A DNA stretch of 39,980 bases, from contig CALIZI010000093.1 of the NCBI GenBank assembly GCA_938028705.1, positions 1-39,980 on the forward strand, read 5' to 3'. The position numbers and the translations under genes are program-made. The stretch is from an uncultured Saprospiraceae bacterium (GTDB taxonomy: Bacteria; Bacteroidota; Bacteroidia; Chitinophagales; Saprospiraceae). Under the pieces are notes generated by a model. It had not been told where the DNA came from, searched no databases, and saw only the letters and a program-made list of their open reading frames with translations. Positions within the stretch are counted from its first letter, which is position 1. Each line of letters opens with the position of its first letter. Below, piece after piece: positions 17,946 through 26,457 of this stretch.

Positions 17946-19415
17946 ATGAAAAAACGACCTTTTTTATGTATCGAACTTTTAAATACTTTTTCTGAAAAAG
18001 AAATAGTGAATTTGGTACATTTTGTATCCTGCCCTTGTTTTAATAAAGATGAATGTATAATCAGATTGTTAAAGTCATTAAAAAAATATGCTTTAGGTGG
18101 AAAGGAATTTGGCGAGAAGGAACAGTGTATTATTTATGAAAAAACATTTCCGTATAAGTCTGCACCTCAAAAGGAATTGAATAAAAATCAGCGCAGCTTA
18201 CTCAATATCAAGATGAATACTTTGATGCGTTTGGCAGAACAATTTTTAGCTACGCAGGCGATTAAAGAAAATAAATCATATAAATGTGAACTCTTATACG
18301 ATACTTTATTAAAGCGCAAACAATTTTGGTTACTTAACCGCCACCTCAAAAAACACAAAAAGGAACTGTCACAGCAACAGGAAAAAGATGTAAAGTATTA
18401 CGCACATCAAGCTAAGGTAGAACAGATTAATTTTGATTATTTGCACCATAGCGGTCAGTTGACAAAAGAAGATAATTTACCGGATTTGATTCAGAGTACG
18501 GACATCAATTATCTTTTATCCAAACTGGAATTACAGTTGACAGCCCTATCCATGAGACATGTTCCCGGCAAAAAAGAATATGACCTTAGTTCGATGACAG
18601 CCATGCTTGTATTATTGGATTTGCCACAGTATATCGGGCAGCCCTTGATTATTCTTTATCGTGCTAATGTAACCTTAATGGAAACAGCATCAGACAAGGC
18701 ATATTTTAATTTATTGAGTTTATTGGTGCAATATGAATCTTTGGTGCCAATATCTACATTAAAGGGGTTTTATACTACAGCTGTAAATCACTGTGCCGCT
18801 CAAATCAGATTAGGAAAATTAGACTATATCAAAAACGCATTTGATTTATATAAGCTAATGGATACTAAAAATTTACTGATTGATAACGGTTTTATTTTTA
18901 ATAATGACCTCCAAAATATCGTTACGGCGGCTTGTCGTGTAGAAGAGTTTGCTTGGGCAGAAGAAGTAATTGAGCGGTATCGTCGCTATGTACGGCAGTC
19001 GGTTAGAGACAGTGTTTGTCATTATAATCTTGGTGTAGTTGCTTTTCATCAAAAAGACTACGAAACTGCCCATAATAAGTTTATTCTAGTTGACAAGGTT
19101 GACAAATTTTACGATAGTAACACTCGTATAATGATACTCAAATGTTTATACGAGAAAGAAAAAGATTACAGTGAATATACCATGCAGGCTTTCCGCTCTG
19201 CACATAAGTATTTTAAAGGCGATAAATCATTGCCTTTAAAAAGCAGAAAGGGGTATATAAATTTCATTCAAATTCTCATTAATGTCTATCGCCTTCGCCA
19301 TAATGTCAATGCTACCAAAGTGGACGCAGAGCGCATCAAAGAAAAATTAGAAGAGCAAAAAGTCAGTAGAGACAAACAATGGCTACTCGACAAAATACAA
19401 GAACTACAAGCCTGA
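17946..19415 (+). CDS. Family A helical-repeat protein, copy A2 (function unknown)
   Basis: A 489-residue protein, the same length as A1 and the closest to it. Shared features are the N-terminal block (HFVSCPCFNKDECIIRLLKS), an EDNLPDLIQSTDINYLLSK segment matching EDNLPEL-type sequence in A1 (QDNLPELMESFDMYYLTQQ), and the core near residue 333 (EEFAWAEEVIERYRRYVR). The end RDKQWLLDKIQEL matches NDKRWLLEKIKEM in A1. No export signal is seen. It is divergent from the giant LRR T9SS protein, and its stop codon is only 2 bp from the tex stop codon on the other strand. A1 and A2 form one subgroup of the family, A3 and A4 another. Confidence 0.85.
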   Translation: MKKRPFLCIELLNTFSEKEIVNLVHFVSCPCFNKDECIIRLLKSLKKYALGGKEFGEKEQCIIYEKTFPYKSAPQKELNKNQRSLLNIKMNTLMRLAEQFLATQAIKENKSYKCELLYDTLLKRKQFWLLNRHLKKHKKELSQQQEKDVKYYAHQAKVEQINFDYLHHSGQLTKEDNLPDLIQSTDINYLLSKLELQLTALSMRHVPGKKEYDLSSMTAMLVLLDLPQYIGQPLIILYRANVTLMETASDKAYFNLLSLLVQYESLVPISTLKGFYTTAVNHCAAQIRLGKLDYIKNAFDLYKLMDTKNLLIDNGFIFNNDLQNIVTAACRVEEFAWAEEVIERYRRYVRQSVRDSVCHYNLGVVAFHQKDYETAHNKFILVDKVDKFYDSNTRIMILKCLYEKEKDYSEYTMQAFRSAHKYFKGDKSLPLKSRKGYINFIQILINVYRLRHNVNATKVDAERIKEKLEEQKVSRDKQWLLDKIQELQA

Positions 19416-19417
19416 TA

Positions 19418-21544
19418 TTATTTCACCACCTCCTTCATACTCAAATTGATACGACTTCTATTGATATCCACTTCCAGTACTTTGACTTCTACATGTTGGT
19501 GCAATTTAACGATGTTGTTAGGGTCTTTTACAAATTTATTTGCCAATTGAGAAATATGTACCATACCGTCTTGTTTTACGCCGATGTCAACAAAGCAACC
19601 AAAGTTGGTGATATTGGTCACGATGCCCGGTACTATCATACCTTCCTCTACATCTTCTATTTTTTTGATACCTGCGGCAAATGAAAAAGCCTGTGCTTCA
19701 CCGCGCGGGTCGAGTCCGGGTTTGGCGAGTTCCTGCATGATGTCTTTGAGGGTGGGCAGACCTACGCTATCTGTTACATATCGTTGAATGTCAATTTGTT
19801 GTCGGAGTGTGGCATCATCAATCAAATCACTGACCGAGCAATTTAAATCTTTTGCCATTTGCTTCACTATCGGATAACTTTCGGGGTGTACGGCAGTACC
19901 GTCGAGTGGGTTTTTGGCATCGCGGATACGTAAAAATCCGGCGGATTGTTCGTAGGCTTTCGCGCCCATGCGGGCTACTTTTTTGATTTGAGCGCGGGAG
20001 GTGAACGCCCCATTTTCAGCGCGGTATTCGACGACATTTTGCGCCAATTTAGGACCTAAACCGGATACATAAGTCAGCAGGTGTTTGCTTGCCGTATTGA
20101 GATTGACACCAACGCGATTCACGCTGCTTTCGACCACTTCATCCAGTTTTTTCTTTAATAAATTTTGGTCCACATCATGCTGATACTGCCCTACGCCGAT
20201 AGATTTTGCGTCTATTTTGACCAACTCTGCCAGCGGATCCATCAGGCGGCGACCAATAGAGACCGCACCGCGTACTGTCACGTCTTTATCGGGAAATTCC
20301 TCGCGGGCTACGGGAGATGCGGAATAGACGGAAGCCCCGTTTTCGCTGACCATAAATACCTGTACGTCGGTGTCAAAATCCGTCTCATTGACCAACTGCT
20401 CGGTCTCGCGTCCGGCAGTGCCATTGCCTATCGCTATGGCTTCGATTTCGTACTTATCGGCGAGTTCCATAATGTCGCTCATGGCTTGCAGGTATTGTCG
20501 CTGCGGTGGGTGCGGGTATATCGTTGAGTTGTGCAACAGATTGCCTTGTTCATCCAAACAAACGACCTTGCAGCCGGTACGAAATCCGGGATCGAGTGCC
20601 ATAACACGCTTTTGTCCGAGCGGTGAAGCTAACAGCAACTGTCGCAGATTTTCCGCAAATACACGGACGGCTTCTTCATCTGCTTTTGCCTTCGAGCTAT
20701 TCCGAAATTCGGTTTCGATAGAAGGCTGAATGAGGCGTTTGTAAGCATCTTTGACTGCCATTTCGACCTGTTCGGCAGCGGCAGAGTTATTTTCTACAAA
20801 CATATTGGTCAATCCTGCAAAGGCGCGTTCTTCATCGGGCGAAATGCCTACCCGCAAAATGCCTTCTTCTTCTCCGCGCCGGATAGCCAAGAGCCTGTGC
20901 GAAGGGCATTTGTGGAGTGGTTCTTCAAATTTGAAATAATCACGATATTTGGCGCCTTCTTCTTCTTTTCCACGTACCAATTTGGCACTGACCTGTGCGC
21001 TGCGCTCAAACAAACGGCGGGTACGGTTACGCACTTCCACATCTTCACTGACCCGCTCGGCAATGATGTCGCGTGCGCCTTGCAGGGCATCTTCTATGCT
21101 TGCTACATCATCGGTGAGGAAGGCTTCAGCGTGGTTTTCTACGTCATTGTCACGTTGCTGCATGAGGATGTCGGCGAGGGGTTCAAGACCACGCTCGCGG
21201 GCTTTGGTAGCGCGGGTTTTTCGCTTGGGCTTATAGGGCAAATATAAATCTTCGAGTTCGGTGAGCGTGTCGGCACGCTCAATTTTGCTGCGGAGTTCAG
21301 GTGTGAGTTTGCCTTGCTCTTCTATGGTCTTTAGAATGGTCTCGCGGCGTTTGTCGAGTTCGCCGAGTTTGTGGAGCAAGTCGCGGATGTCCGTAATTTG
21401 TACTTCATCCAAACTCCCTGTCATCTCCTTCCGGTAACGGGCAATGAAAGGAATGGTCGCACCTTCTTCTAATAAGCTAATGGTATTTTCTACATTTTTG
21501 GGGCGCAAGTTGAGGTGACGGGCTATTTTTTGCGTGTAAGACAT
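19418..21544 (-). CDS. tex: Tex family RNA-binding transcription accessory protein
   Basis: A 708-residue Tex/YhgF-type protein. The N-terminal helix-turn-helix part contains ATIPFIARYRKEMTGSLDE, the signature that identifies the family. A YqgF/RNase H-like fold follows (VMALDPGFRTGCKVVCLDE), then helix-hairpin-helix motifs (LNTASKHLLTYVSGLGPKLA) and a C-terminal S1 domain (~635-706, ITNFGCFVDIGVKQDGMVHI). It is slightly shorter than the ~770 residues usual in proteobacteria but complete in domain order. Tex proteins bind nucleic acid and act in transcription and translation homeostasis in the cytosol. It stands alone, convergent with A2, with a repeat-type spacer upstream. Confidence 0.95.
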   Translation of the reverse strand: MSYTQKIARHLNLRPKNVENTISLLEEGATIPFIARYRKEMTGSLDEVQITDIRDLLHKLGELDKRRETILKTIEEQGKLTPELRSKIERADTLTELEDLYLPYKPKRKTRATKARERGLEPLADILMQQRDNDVENHAEAFLTDDVASIEDALQGARDIIAERVSEDVEVRNRTRRLFERSAQVSAKLVRGKEEEGAKYRDYFKFEEPLHKCPSHRLLAIRRGEEEGILRVGISPDEERAFAGLTNMFVENNSAAAEQVEMAVKDAYKRLIQPSIETEFRNSSKAKADEEAVRVFAENLRQLLLASPLGQKRVMALDPGFRTGCKVVCLDEQGNLLHNSTIYPHPPQRQYLQAMSDIMELADKYEIEAIAIGNGTAGRETEQLVNETDFDTDVQVFMVSENGASVYSASPVAREEFPDKDVTVRGAVSIGRRLMDPLAELVKIDAKSIGVGQYQHDVDQNLLKKKLDEVVESSVNRVGVNLNTASKHLLTYVSGLGPKLAQNVVEYRAENGAFTSRAQIKKVARMGAKAYEQSAGFLRIRDAKNPLDGTAVHPESYPIVKQMAKDLNCSVSDLIDDATLRQQIDIQRYVTDSVGLPTLKDIMQELAKPGLDPRGEAQAFSFAAGIKKIEDVEEGMIVPGIVTNITNFGCFVDIGVKQDGMVHISQLANKFVKDPNNIVKLHQHVEVKVLEVDINRSRINLSMKEVVK

Positions 21545-21660
21545 TTTATAATGGTTAATGATTAACGGTGAATGGTTAATGGACGATAGTACAGATAGTT
21601 AATGATTAATGATTAACAGACGATAGTATAGATGTTCAATGATAAATGCTCAATGTAAAA
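21545..21660. repeat. Degenerate gttaatgatt-type spacer repeat
   Basis: Imperfect copies of ggttaatgattaa and of an ~30-nt unit that starts gacgatagtac or gacgatagtat make up this stretch upstream of tex. A related word (agacgatagttgatag) occurs near 30610, and an accatgaaccatgaac word near 9257. No gene is seen between tex and the promoter region of the next gene. Confidence 0.6.
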
Positions 21661-21978
21661 TGAATATGGGCGTGAAATTACGGGATTTTTAGGGTTTTAT
21701 TTTTATAAATACTTGAAATTTTTATTCGGACTCGTCCTTTTATTTTGATGGCATTATTCCGAAAAATATTGTACATTTGTACTATCCAATCAGCAAATTT
21801 CATTTTTTTCCACTCTATTTCCACTACGATTTACCGATAAAATAACGAAAAATATTGTCGCACTCCACTTAATTCGTTTTTTTTATAACACACTGAATAC
21901 CAAAGTTTTGTACAAAGTAAATTGATACTTTGCCGCACTTTTTTTTGTTTTTTTTGACGGAAAAGACGCGAAAATGTA

Positions 21979-22010
21979 ATTGTGTGACGTGAATAAACGC
22001 TCTAAATTTG
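21979..22010 (+). promoter_or_regulatory. Promoter of the 22107 gene
   Basis: The -33 element attg (21979-21982) is followed after 20 nt by the -7 element TAAATTTG (22003-22010). This matches the Bacteroidota consensus and is conserved in the duplicate at 25098-25129. Confidence 0.7.
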
Positions 22011-22018
22011 TGTTCATA

Positions 22019-22059
22019 ATTGCTCCGGTACTCCACTAAAATAATTGCTCCGGTACTCC
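22019..22059. repeat. Two 16-bp direct repeats in the leader
   Basis: attgctccggtactcc occurs at 22019-22034 and 22044-22059, a 25-bp period, just downstream of the promoter. The duplicate cassette keeps the pair at 25138-25153 (one mismatch) and 25163-25178. It could be a leader operator or an RNA element. Confidence 0.7.
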
Positions 22060-22106
22060 GACAAAACAAACAAACATTTTTTTTAAATTACGTACAACCA
22101 ACAGTT

Positions 22107-22997
22107 ATGAAAAAGTTAAACACAATTTTTGCAATTTTAGTATTATTTTTATTGAGCCTCAATGTAAATGCCCAAAAATGTAGCAGTCAATATGGCGTAA
22201 ATGTATCCATAGAATCCCTCATCTGGGATGCAGGTCCTTGTGAATGGGCAGAATTTACAGGTGCCTATATAAGTCCTCATGGTACAGTTCCCAGTTTTCC
22301 CGACGATTTCCCTACATCTTTTCACGCTGTAATATTGGATATAGATTATAACATGCCTCACTGGGGTAATGCCGCTCATTACAGGTTCGATATCAATCTT
22401 TATCAATATGGTGGCACGAATAAACCCGTTTTGGTTTTGTATAAAGACAAAAAAGGAACAGCAGGAGGTATCGAACCTATTAAAGATGCCCAAGGTGTCA
22501 TAACAGGCTTTGAAATAACGCCTCGTATAGATGGTGGCAATGGCGGCGGTGTTGCCACAACTGTAGCTATGGGAAGAAGCGGTAAGCAAGCCTCAGCGAA
22601 TAATGGTATGTATCTTATAGTAAGTGGTCGTGTGGGAACATCAACAGGTAATATCAGTTGTCAGGATTCGAACATTTATGTTGTAGATTGGAATGGTAGT
22701 ACCGGAACTAGCTGTTCAAGTATCCATAATAGAATGGCACAAGATGCTGAGAATACTCCGGATGTAAATGTCTATCCTAATCCGGTGCAGGATAATTTAT
22801 TTGTGGAAACAAACGAATTGGAGGTCAGCAACATTAGTTTGCTAACATTAGATGGACAAATGCTAAACCACAAAGTATCTGTTCGACAAGGTACAGATAG
22901 AACTCAAATCAATACCTCACAATTATCACCGGGGATGTATATATTGAACGTCGAAACGCCAACAGATAATATTATTAAGAAAATAATTATTCATTAA
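22107..22997 (+). CDS. Small T9SS-secreted protein SP1
   Basis: A 296-residue exported protein with a signal peptide (MKKLNTIFAILVLFLLSLNV, cut after NAQ) and a type A sorting domain from about residue 225 (DVNVYPNPVQDNLFVETNEL) to the end. The middle ~200 residues are not recognised. They are rich in Gly, Asp and aromatic residues, probably beta-sandwich, with paired cysteines. The ATG at 22107 was chosen because the open frame upstream (TTG at 22020) runs through the leader repeats and would bury the signal peptide. It faces A3 convergently and is paralogous to SP2. Signal peptide and tail are alike in the two, the middle is not. Confidence 0.85.
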   Translation: MKKLNTIFAILVLFLLSLNVNAQKCSSQYGVNVSIESLIWDAGPCEWAEFTGAYISPHGTVPSFPDDFPTSFHAVILDIDYNMPHWGNAAHYRFDINLYQYGGTNKPVLVLYKDKKGTAGGIEPIKDAQGVITGFEITPRIDGGNGGGVATTVAMGRSGKQASANNGMYLIVSGRVGTSTGNISCQDSNIYVVDWNGSTGTSCSSIHNRMAQDAENTPDVNVYPNPVQDNLFVETNELEVSNISLLTLDGQMLNHKVSVRQGTDRTQINTSQLSPGMYILNVETPTDNIIKKIIIH

Positions 22998-23029
22998 CGA
23001 AGTTATTGATTAACTGCAAAAAACTGATA

Positions 23030-23066
23030 AACAAACGCATGAGGATTTAATTCTCATGCGTTTGTT
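23030..23066. terminator. Bidirectional terminator between SP1 and A3
   Basis: A perfect 14-bp stem (aacaaacgcatgag at 23030-23043 with its complement at 23053-23066) and a 9-nt loop lie in the 118-bp gap between convergent genes. A-rich and T-rich sequence on its two sides fits use in both directions. Confidence 0.7.
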
Positions 23067-23115
23067 ATATCCCCGAAATATTTGAAAAGCTAAATGTTCA
23101 ACTTGGATGGAGTTT

Positions 23116-24540
23116 TCATTTATCCTTAATATCATTTTCAATTTTTTCTCTAAACCAACGGGAATACAATATGGGAGTTTCTTCCAATTTTTTTAATAAG
23201 CTTTGTCTTCCTTCTTTCCTTTGATACTTAGCCTGATGCAATCTTTTGATAAAACTGATAAAATTTAAATTGACTGTCTTAGATTGTTCGCCGACAACTT
23301 TATTTCTTCGACAATATTGGGCAAAAGCATTACAAGAATCATAAAAAAGTACCTCATAACCATCCAATTCAAAATAACACTTCAGTTGATAAGCCCTTGC
23401 CCGCAAATCATATTGAGTGTTAACAAATTCCACGTCCCGAAGTAACTCTAGGGTCTTATCAAAATTTTTCATTGAAAATTCTAAACGGCAAAATGCCATA
23501 ATTTTTGTACTCTCTCTGACTTCCTCTCTTAAATATTTTGAATATTCTCTTATAAATGTATCTGCCCATTCAAATTTTTTTAAATCACAAGCACAGACAA
23601 CAATATTGGAAAAAACTTGATGATCCATGTGCTTACTCATCCATATTCTATGTTCTAGTCCGTATTCATACCAACCAAATATCTCACTGAGATAATCGGT
23701 ATGCCCTTTATTATATTCTAAAATACAGAAATTATTTGTGAAAGCTACCATATCCATGCGTTCTACTAAACTCGTCTGTGCATTATTTCTTTGAATCAGG
23801 TCTTTCAGTTTTTCGTAAACTGTTTTTTCACGAGTTTGATATAACTTTATGATAGTGGCAAAAATCTGAATAAAATAATTATCTGCGAGCGTTGGATGTT
23901 CTAATGAATTTAACATCTCATCCAATAAAACCAACTCACTTTTCTCTGCCAAATACAATTCACGTAAACGTACCTCGCTGCTATATCTGAATTTTGCGCC
24001 GAAGTAAAATAAATCCAGATTATTTATTGTATTGCCGAGACTGTCAATACCCGTCTGTACGCGCTCAGTAGCGGTGTGTGTATAGACTTCGTGATTTAGC
24101 CTATATTGATGAAAATAGTAATCCGTACCTCGCTCCAGAGTTTTCTCCAAGTGCTTTTGAAGTTCCTCTGCCGTATTCTCAAAAAACCAGTCTCCTTTTC
24201 TGGACTTATAGGCTTTGAGCAGGAAATGATAGCGTTCGGAGGTATCTTTTTGTATCTCTCGCCAGATAAAGAAATCATCTATGATTTGTGAGAGATTGGA
24301 CATGATGTAGCTGAGTTTTCGGTAGGCATCTCCCTTCCATTCCGGAAACAGCTTGGCGGAGATATACTCCCTGTCGAGTTTTTTAGTATCAAAAACCGGA
24401 TGGTATTTTTTCAAATAACCAAATAGCTTGACCACTTTTTCATCCTTATTAAAGGCGGGAGATTCGACGAATTTACTCAGCTCTTTTAGTTCGTCTCTCT
24501 CCAAGAGACGAAGCCTGTCAATTAATTTACTTTTTTGCAT
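23116..24540 (-). CDS. Family A helical-repeat protein, copy A3 (function unknown)
   Basis: A 474-residue cytosolic protein, very similar along its whole length to A4 in the duplicate cassette. The N-terminal block reads LSKFVESPAFNKDEKVVKLF, then LFPEWKG and KLSYIMSNLSQIIDDFF. The conserved core lies near residue 322 (KKFEWADTFIREYSKYLREE), followed by ELLRDVEFVNTQYDL and an LK-x-YFEL helix. I placed the start at ATG 24540 because a strong promoter lies directly upstream (24562-24593) and the longer frame would read through it. The gene is convergent with SP1 and divergent from SP2, so it has a T9SS cargo gene on each side. Confidence 0.87.
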   Translation of the reverse strand: MQKSKLIDRLRLLERDELKELSKFVESPAFNKDEKVVKLFGYLKKYHPVFDTKKLDREYISAKLFPEWKGDAYRKLSYIMSNLSQIIDDFFIWREIQKDTSERYHFLLKAYKSRKGDWFFENTAEELQKHLEKTLERGTDYYFHQYRLNHEVYTHTATERVQTGIDSLGNTINNLDLFYFGAKFRYSSEVRLRELYLAEKSELVLLDEMLNSLEHPTLADNYFIQIFATIIKLYQTREKTVYEKLKDLIQRNNAQTSLVERMDMVAFTNNFCILEYNKGHTDYLSEIFGWYEYGLEHRIWMSKHMDHQVFSNIVVCACDLKKFEWADTFIREYSKYLREEVRESTKIMAFCRLEFSMKNFDKTLELLRDVEFVNTQYDLRARAYQLKCYFELDGYEVLFYDSCNAFAQYCRRNKVVGEQSKTVNLNFISFIKRLHQAKYQRKEGRQSLLKKLEETPILYSRWFREKIENDIKDK

Positions 24541-24678
24541 GTTGTTGTTTGTAAAGCAGGTCAAAAATAAGCGGAAAAACGCAAAGAAGCAAATTTTGTT
24601 TTTAGGTATTAAAATACTGATAAACAATGAGTTATAAAATTTTGAAACTAAAATTATAATTTTCTGACAATCATTTTT
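24541..24678. other. Upstream region of A3
   Basis: This stretch holds the A3 promoter and then AT-rich sequence. The 685-bp gap 24541-25225 contains no gene. It holds this region, the nested palindrome at 24679-24822 and the leader of SP2. Confidence 0.6.
24562..24593 (-). promoter_or_regulatory. Promoter of A3
   Basis: On the minus strand TTTG (24590-24593), a 20-nt spacer and TATTTTTG (24562-24569) match the Bacteroidota consensus exactly. The start codon is 21 bp downstream, so the leader would be very short. The same arrangement precedes A4. Confidence 0.75.
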
Positions 24679-24822
24679 GGCTCATGTAGGAAATCAGGTG
24701 GAATGTGAAGCAAGCCCAAATCCTATAAGGTTTTCGAAGACCTTATAGGATTGATTATCAGTATTTTATCCCAATTTAAAATAAAAATCAACCTGTATTC
24801 CACCTGATTTTCTACATGAGCC
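24679..24822. repeat. Nested palindrome (MITE-like) at the duplication junction
   Basis: The outer arms are 26 bp (24679-24704 and 24797-24822) with a single mismatch, core gaaatcaggtggaat. Inside is a perfect 13-bp hairpin (aatcctataaggt at 24719-24731 with its complement at 24740-24752). The 144-bp unit sits between the two duplicated cassettes and has no coding potential. Confidence 0.85.
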
Positions 24823-25097
24823 TCATTTTTATTAGAAAATCAGGAAAAGTATATTTGCCTGTTGATATGACATTATTCCGAAAAACATTGTATATATGTA
24901 TCATACAATCAACAATTTTTATTTTTCTCCACTCTATTTCCACTACGATTTACCGATAAAATAACGGAAAATACCAACGCACGACAATCCACACTCTTTT
25001 TTTATAAAAATTTGATTATCAATTATTTATGCAAAGGAAATTAACACTTTGTCAGGCTTTTTTTTAATTTTTCTGACGGAAAAGCCCCGAAAATGTA

Positions 25098-25129
25098 ATT
25101 GTGTGACGTGGGTAAATCCGCTAAATTTG
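25098..25129 (+). promoter_or_regulatory. Promoter of the 25226 gene
   Basis: The -33 attg (25098-25101), a 20-nt spacer and -7 TAAATTTG (25122-25129) are conserved from cassette copy 1, together with the gtgtgacgtg word in the spacer. Confidence 0.7.
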
Positions 25130-25137
25130 TGTTCATA

Positions 25138-25178
25138 ATTGCTCCGCTACTCCACTAAAACAATTGCTCCGGTACTCC
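25138..25178. repeat. Two 16-bp direct repeats in the SP2 leader
   Basis: attgctccgctactcc (25138-25153) and attgctccggtactcc (25163-25178) keep the 25-bp period of copy 1 with one base changed. Confidence 0.65.
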
Positions 25179-25225
25179 AACAAAACAAACAAACTTTATT
25201 TTTTAATTACAAACAACCAAAGATT

Positions 25226-26119
25226 ATGAAAAGGTTAAACACAATTCTTTCGATTTGCTTATTTTTTTTATTGAGTTTTAGTGTAAATGCTCAGGTAGGG
25301 TACGCATCACGGGCTGATGATTATAATACTGCAGTTCCCACTAATGATAATTGTACTCCTTATGATGTAGACATTGAAATTACTGATGTTGATTGGAATA
25401 CAACTGAACCGATTCCCGGAAATGATGATATTATTATTATTGACGCACCCGGAAATAACAATACTCAACGTCTTGATGACGGATACCATGCTGTTTATAT
25501 TAGCTTCGTCAAACCTGCTGATTTTCATGTTGATAATACAAATGAGCCATATATCTGTAGTGTATCTGCCAATTTATCAGGAGTGGAAGACAAGCCTGTG
25601 GTGTTCATTTATGAGAGTGAGCCCACTGATTTTGTAATACCAATCTATGACGCTCAAGGTGATTTGGATGGCTTCCGTGTATTTCCTAAGAATCCTAATG
25701 TTGGTGGTATAGGTACTACTGTAGGTATCGCAGGAAGAGTAGGTAATGTTGATGGCGGTGCTACGCCTTGTGTCGAAATTGAAGCTACTGAACGTAGTTG
25801 TAATTTGCCAGATGAAACATATAGTTATTGTTTAAATCTCGGTGGAGGCAAAGGGAATAAAATAGCACAAACACAAGATATTAAAGCCTATCCAAGTCCG
25901 GCACAAAATAATTTATTTGTAGAAATCAATGATTTGGACATTAAAGAAGTGAATATGATGAGTCTATATGGACAAACTGTCAGTGATAAAGTTGCTATTC
26001 AGTACAATGTTGATAAAATGCAAATCAATACGACTCAATTGGAATCAGGTATTTACTTAATTATCTTGGAGACTGCAAATGGTAGGATTACCAAAAAAGT
26101 AATGATTCAAAAAGATTAA
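25226..26119 (+). CDS. Small T9SS-secreted protein SP2
   Basis: A 297-residue exported protein. The signal peptide (MKRLNTILSICLFFLLSF, cut after NAQ) and the sorting domain (from about residue 220, AYPSPAQNNLFVEINDL, ending KKVMIQKD) resemble SP1. The centre is different and acidic (runs such as GNDDIIIIDAPGNNN and DIEITDVDWNTTE). Short pieces still align with SP1, such as DAQG-x-x-x-GF followed by GTTVGIAGRVG against ATTVAMGRSG. The function is not recognised. The ATG at 25226 corresponds to the SP1 start. It is convergent with A4 and has its own promoter and terminator. Confidence 0.85.
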   Translation: MKRLNTILSICLFFLLSFSVNAQVGYASRADDYNTAVPTNDNCTPYDVDIEITDVDWNTTEPIPGNDDIIIIDAPGNNNTQRLDDGYHAVYISFVKPADFHVDNTNEPYICSVSANLSGVEDKPVVFIYESEPTDFVIPIYDAQGDLDGFRVFPKNPNVGGIGTTVGIAGRVGNVDGGATPCVEIEATERSCNLPDETYSYCLNLGGGKGNKIAQTQDIKAYPSPAQNNLFVEINDLDIKEVNMMSLYGQTVSDKVAIQYNVDKMQINTTQLESGIYLIILETANGRITKKVMIQKD

Positions 26120-26146
26120 TAGAAAATAATATTTCTTCTTAATATA

Positions 26147-26183
26147 AAACGACTACTCTTATTATGAGCGTAGTCGTTTTTTT
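26147..26183 (+). terminator. Rho-independent terminator after SP2
   Basis: The stem aaacgactac (26147-26156) with gtagtcgttt (26170-26179) is followed by a run of T. It starts 27 bp after the stop codon. Confidence 0.8.
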
Positions 26184-26240
26184 GATTATAACGTTTTGTG
26201 TACTGATTTTTATTCATGGCTCAAAAACACCAAGAAAGAA

Positions 26241-26394
26241 CGTCTTGCTGAACTTGTTTCAGTCTCCCAAGTAATGGAAAACTATTGTTTGCAAACGCTC
26301 TAATTTGTTGATTTATAGTAAAGCACAAAATTTTAGCTCACATTAAACATCGTGCTTTTAGCTCGGAAGATTCTGAAATAAATTCAGAATGACG
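26241..26394. repeat. Dispersed imperfect inverted repeat (ctgaacttgtttcag type)
   Basis: The left end cgtcttgctgaacttgtttc (26241-26260) pairs with the right end gaaataaattcagaatgacg (26375-26394) with a few mismatches. The ctgaaNttNtttcag / ctgaaataaattcag pair is one I recall from spacers of many Bacteroidota genomes. It fills the SP2-A4 gap and is absent from the SP1-A3 gap. Confidence 0.6.
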
Positions 26395-26457
26395 TACTGG
26401 TTTGGGGGCATATATTACGCAAAGCGTTATTATCAGTAATTTTTACAGAAAAACCCT

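Larger units (their letters stand above)
21745..24600. repeat. Tandem duplicated cassette, copy 1
   Basis: From gcattattccgaaaaa near 21750 through the promoter of A3, the order (AT-rich leader, promoter, 25-bp repeats, small T9SS gene, convergent family A gene with its promoter) is repeated at ~24863-27950. Leader, signal peptide, sorting domain and family A gene are similar in both copies. The middle of the secreted gene is not. Boundaries are approximate. Confidence 0.8.

Noticed and set aside
22020-22106. Longer N-terminus of SP1 (and of SP2 from 25139) from a TTG codon
   Set aside because: The frame runs through the leader repeats, just downstream of the promoter, and would place 29 residues before a clear signal peptide. 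The similarity there is DNA-level conservation of the leader.
24541-24627. Longer N-terminus of A3 (and of A4 to 27909)
   Set aside because: The added codons cover the promoter boxes, and family members start at MQKSKL or equivalent.
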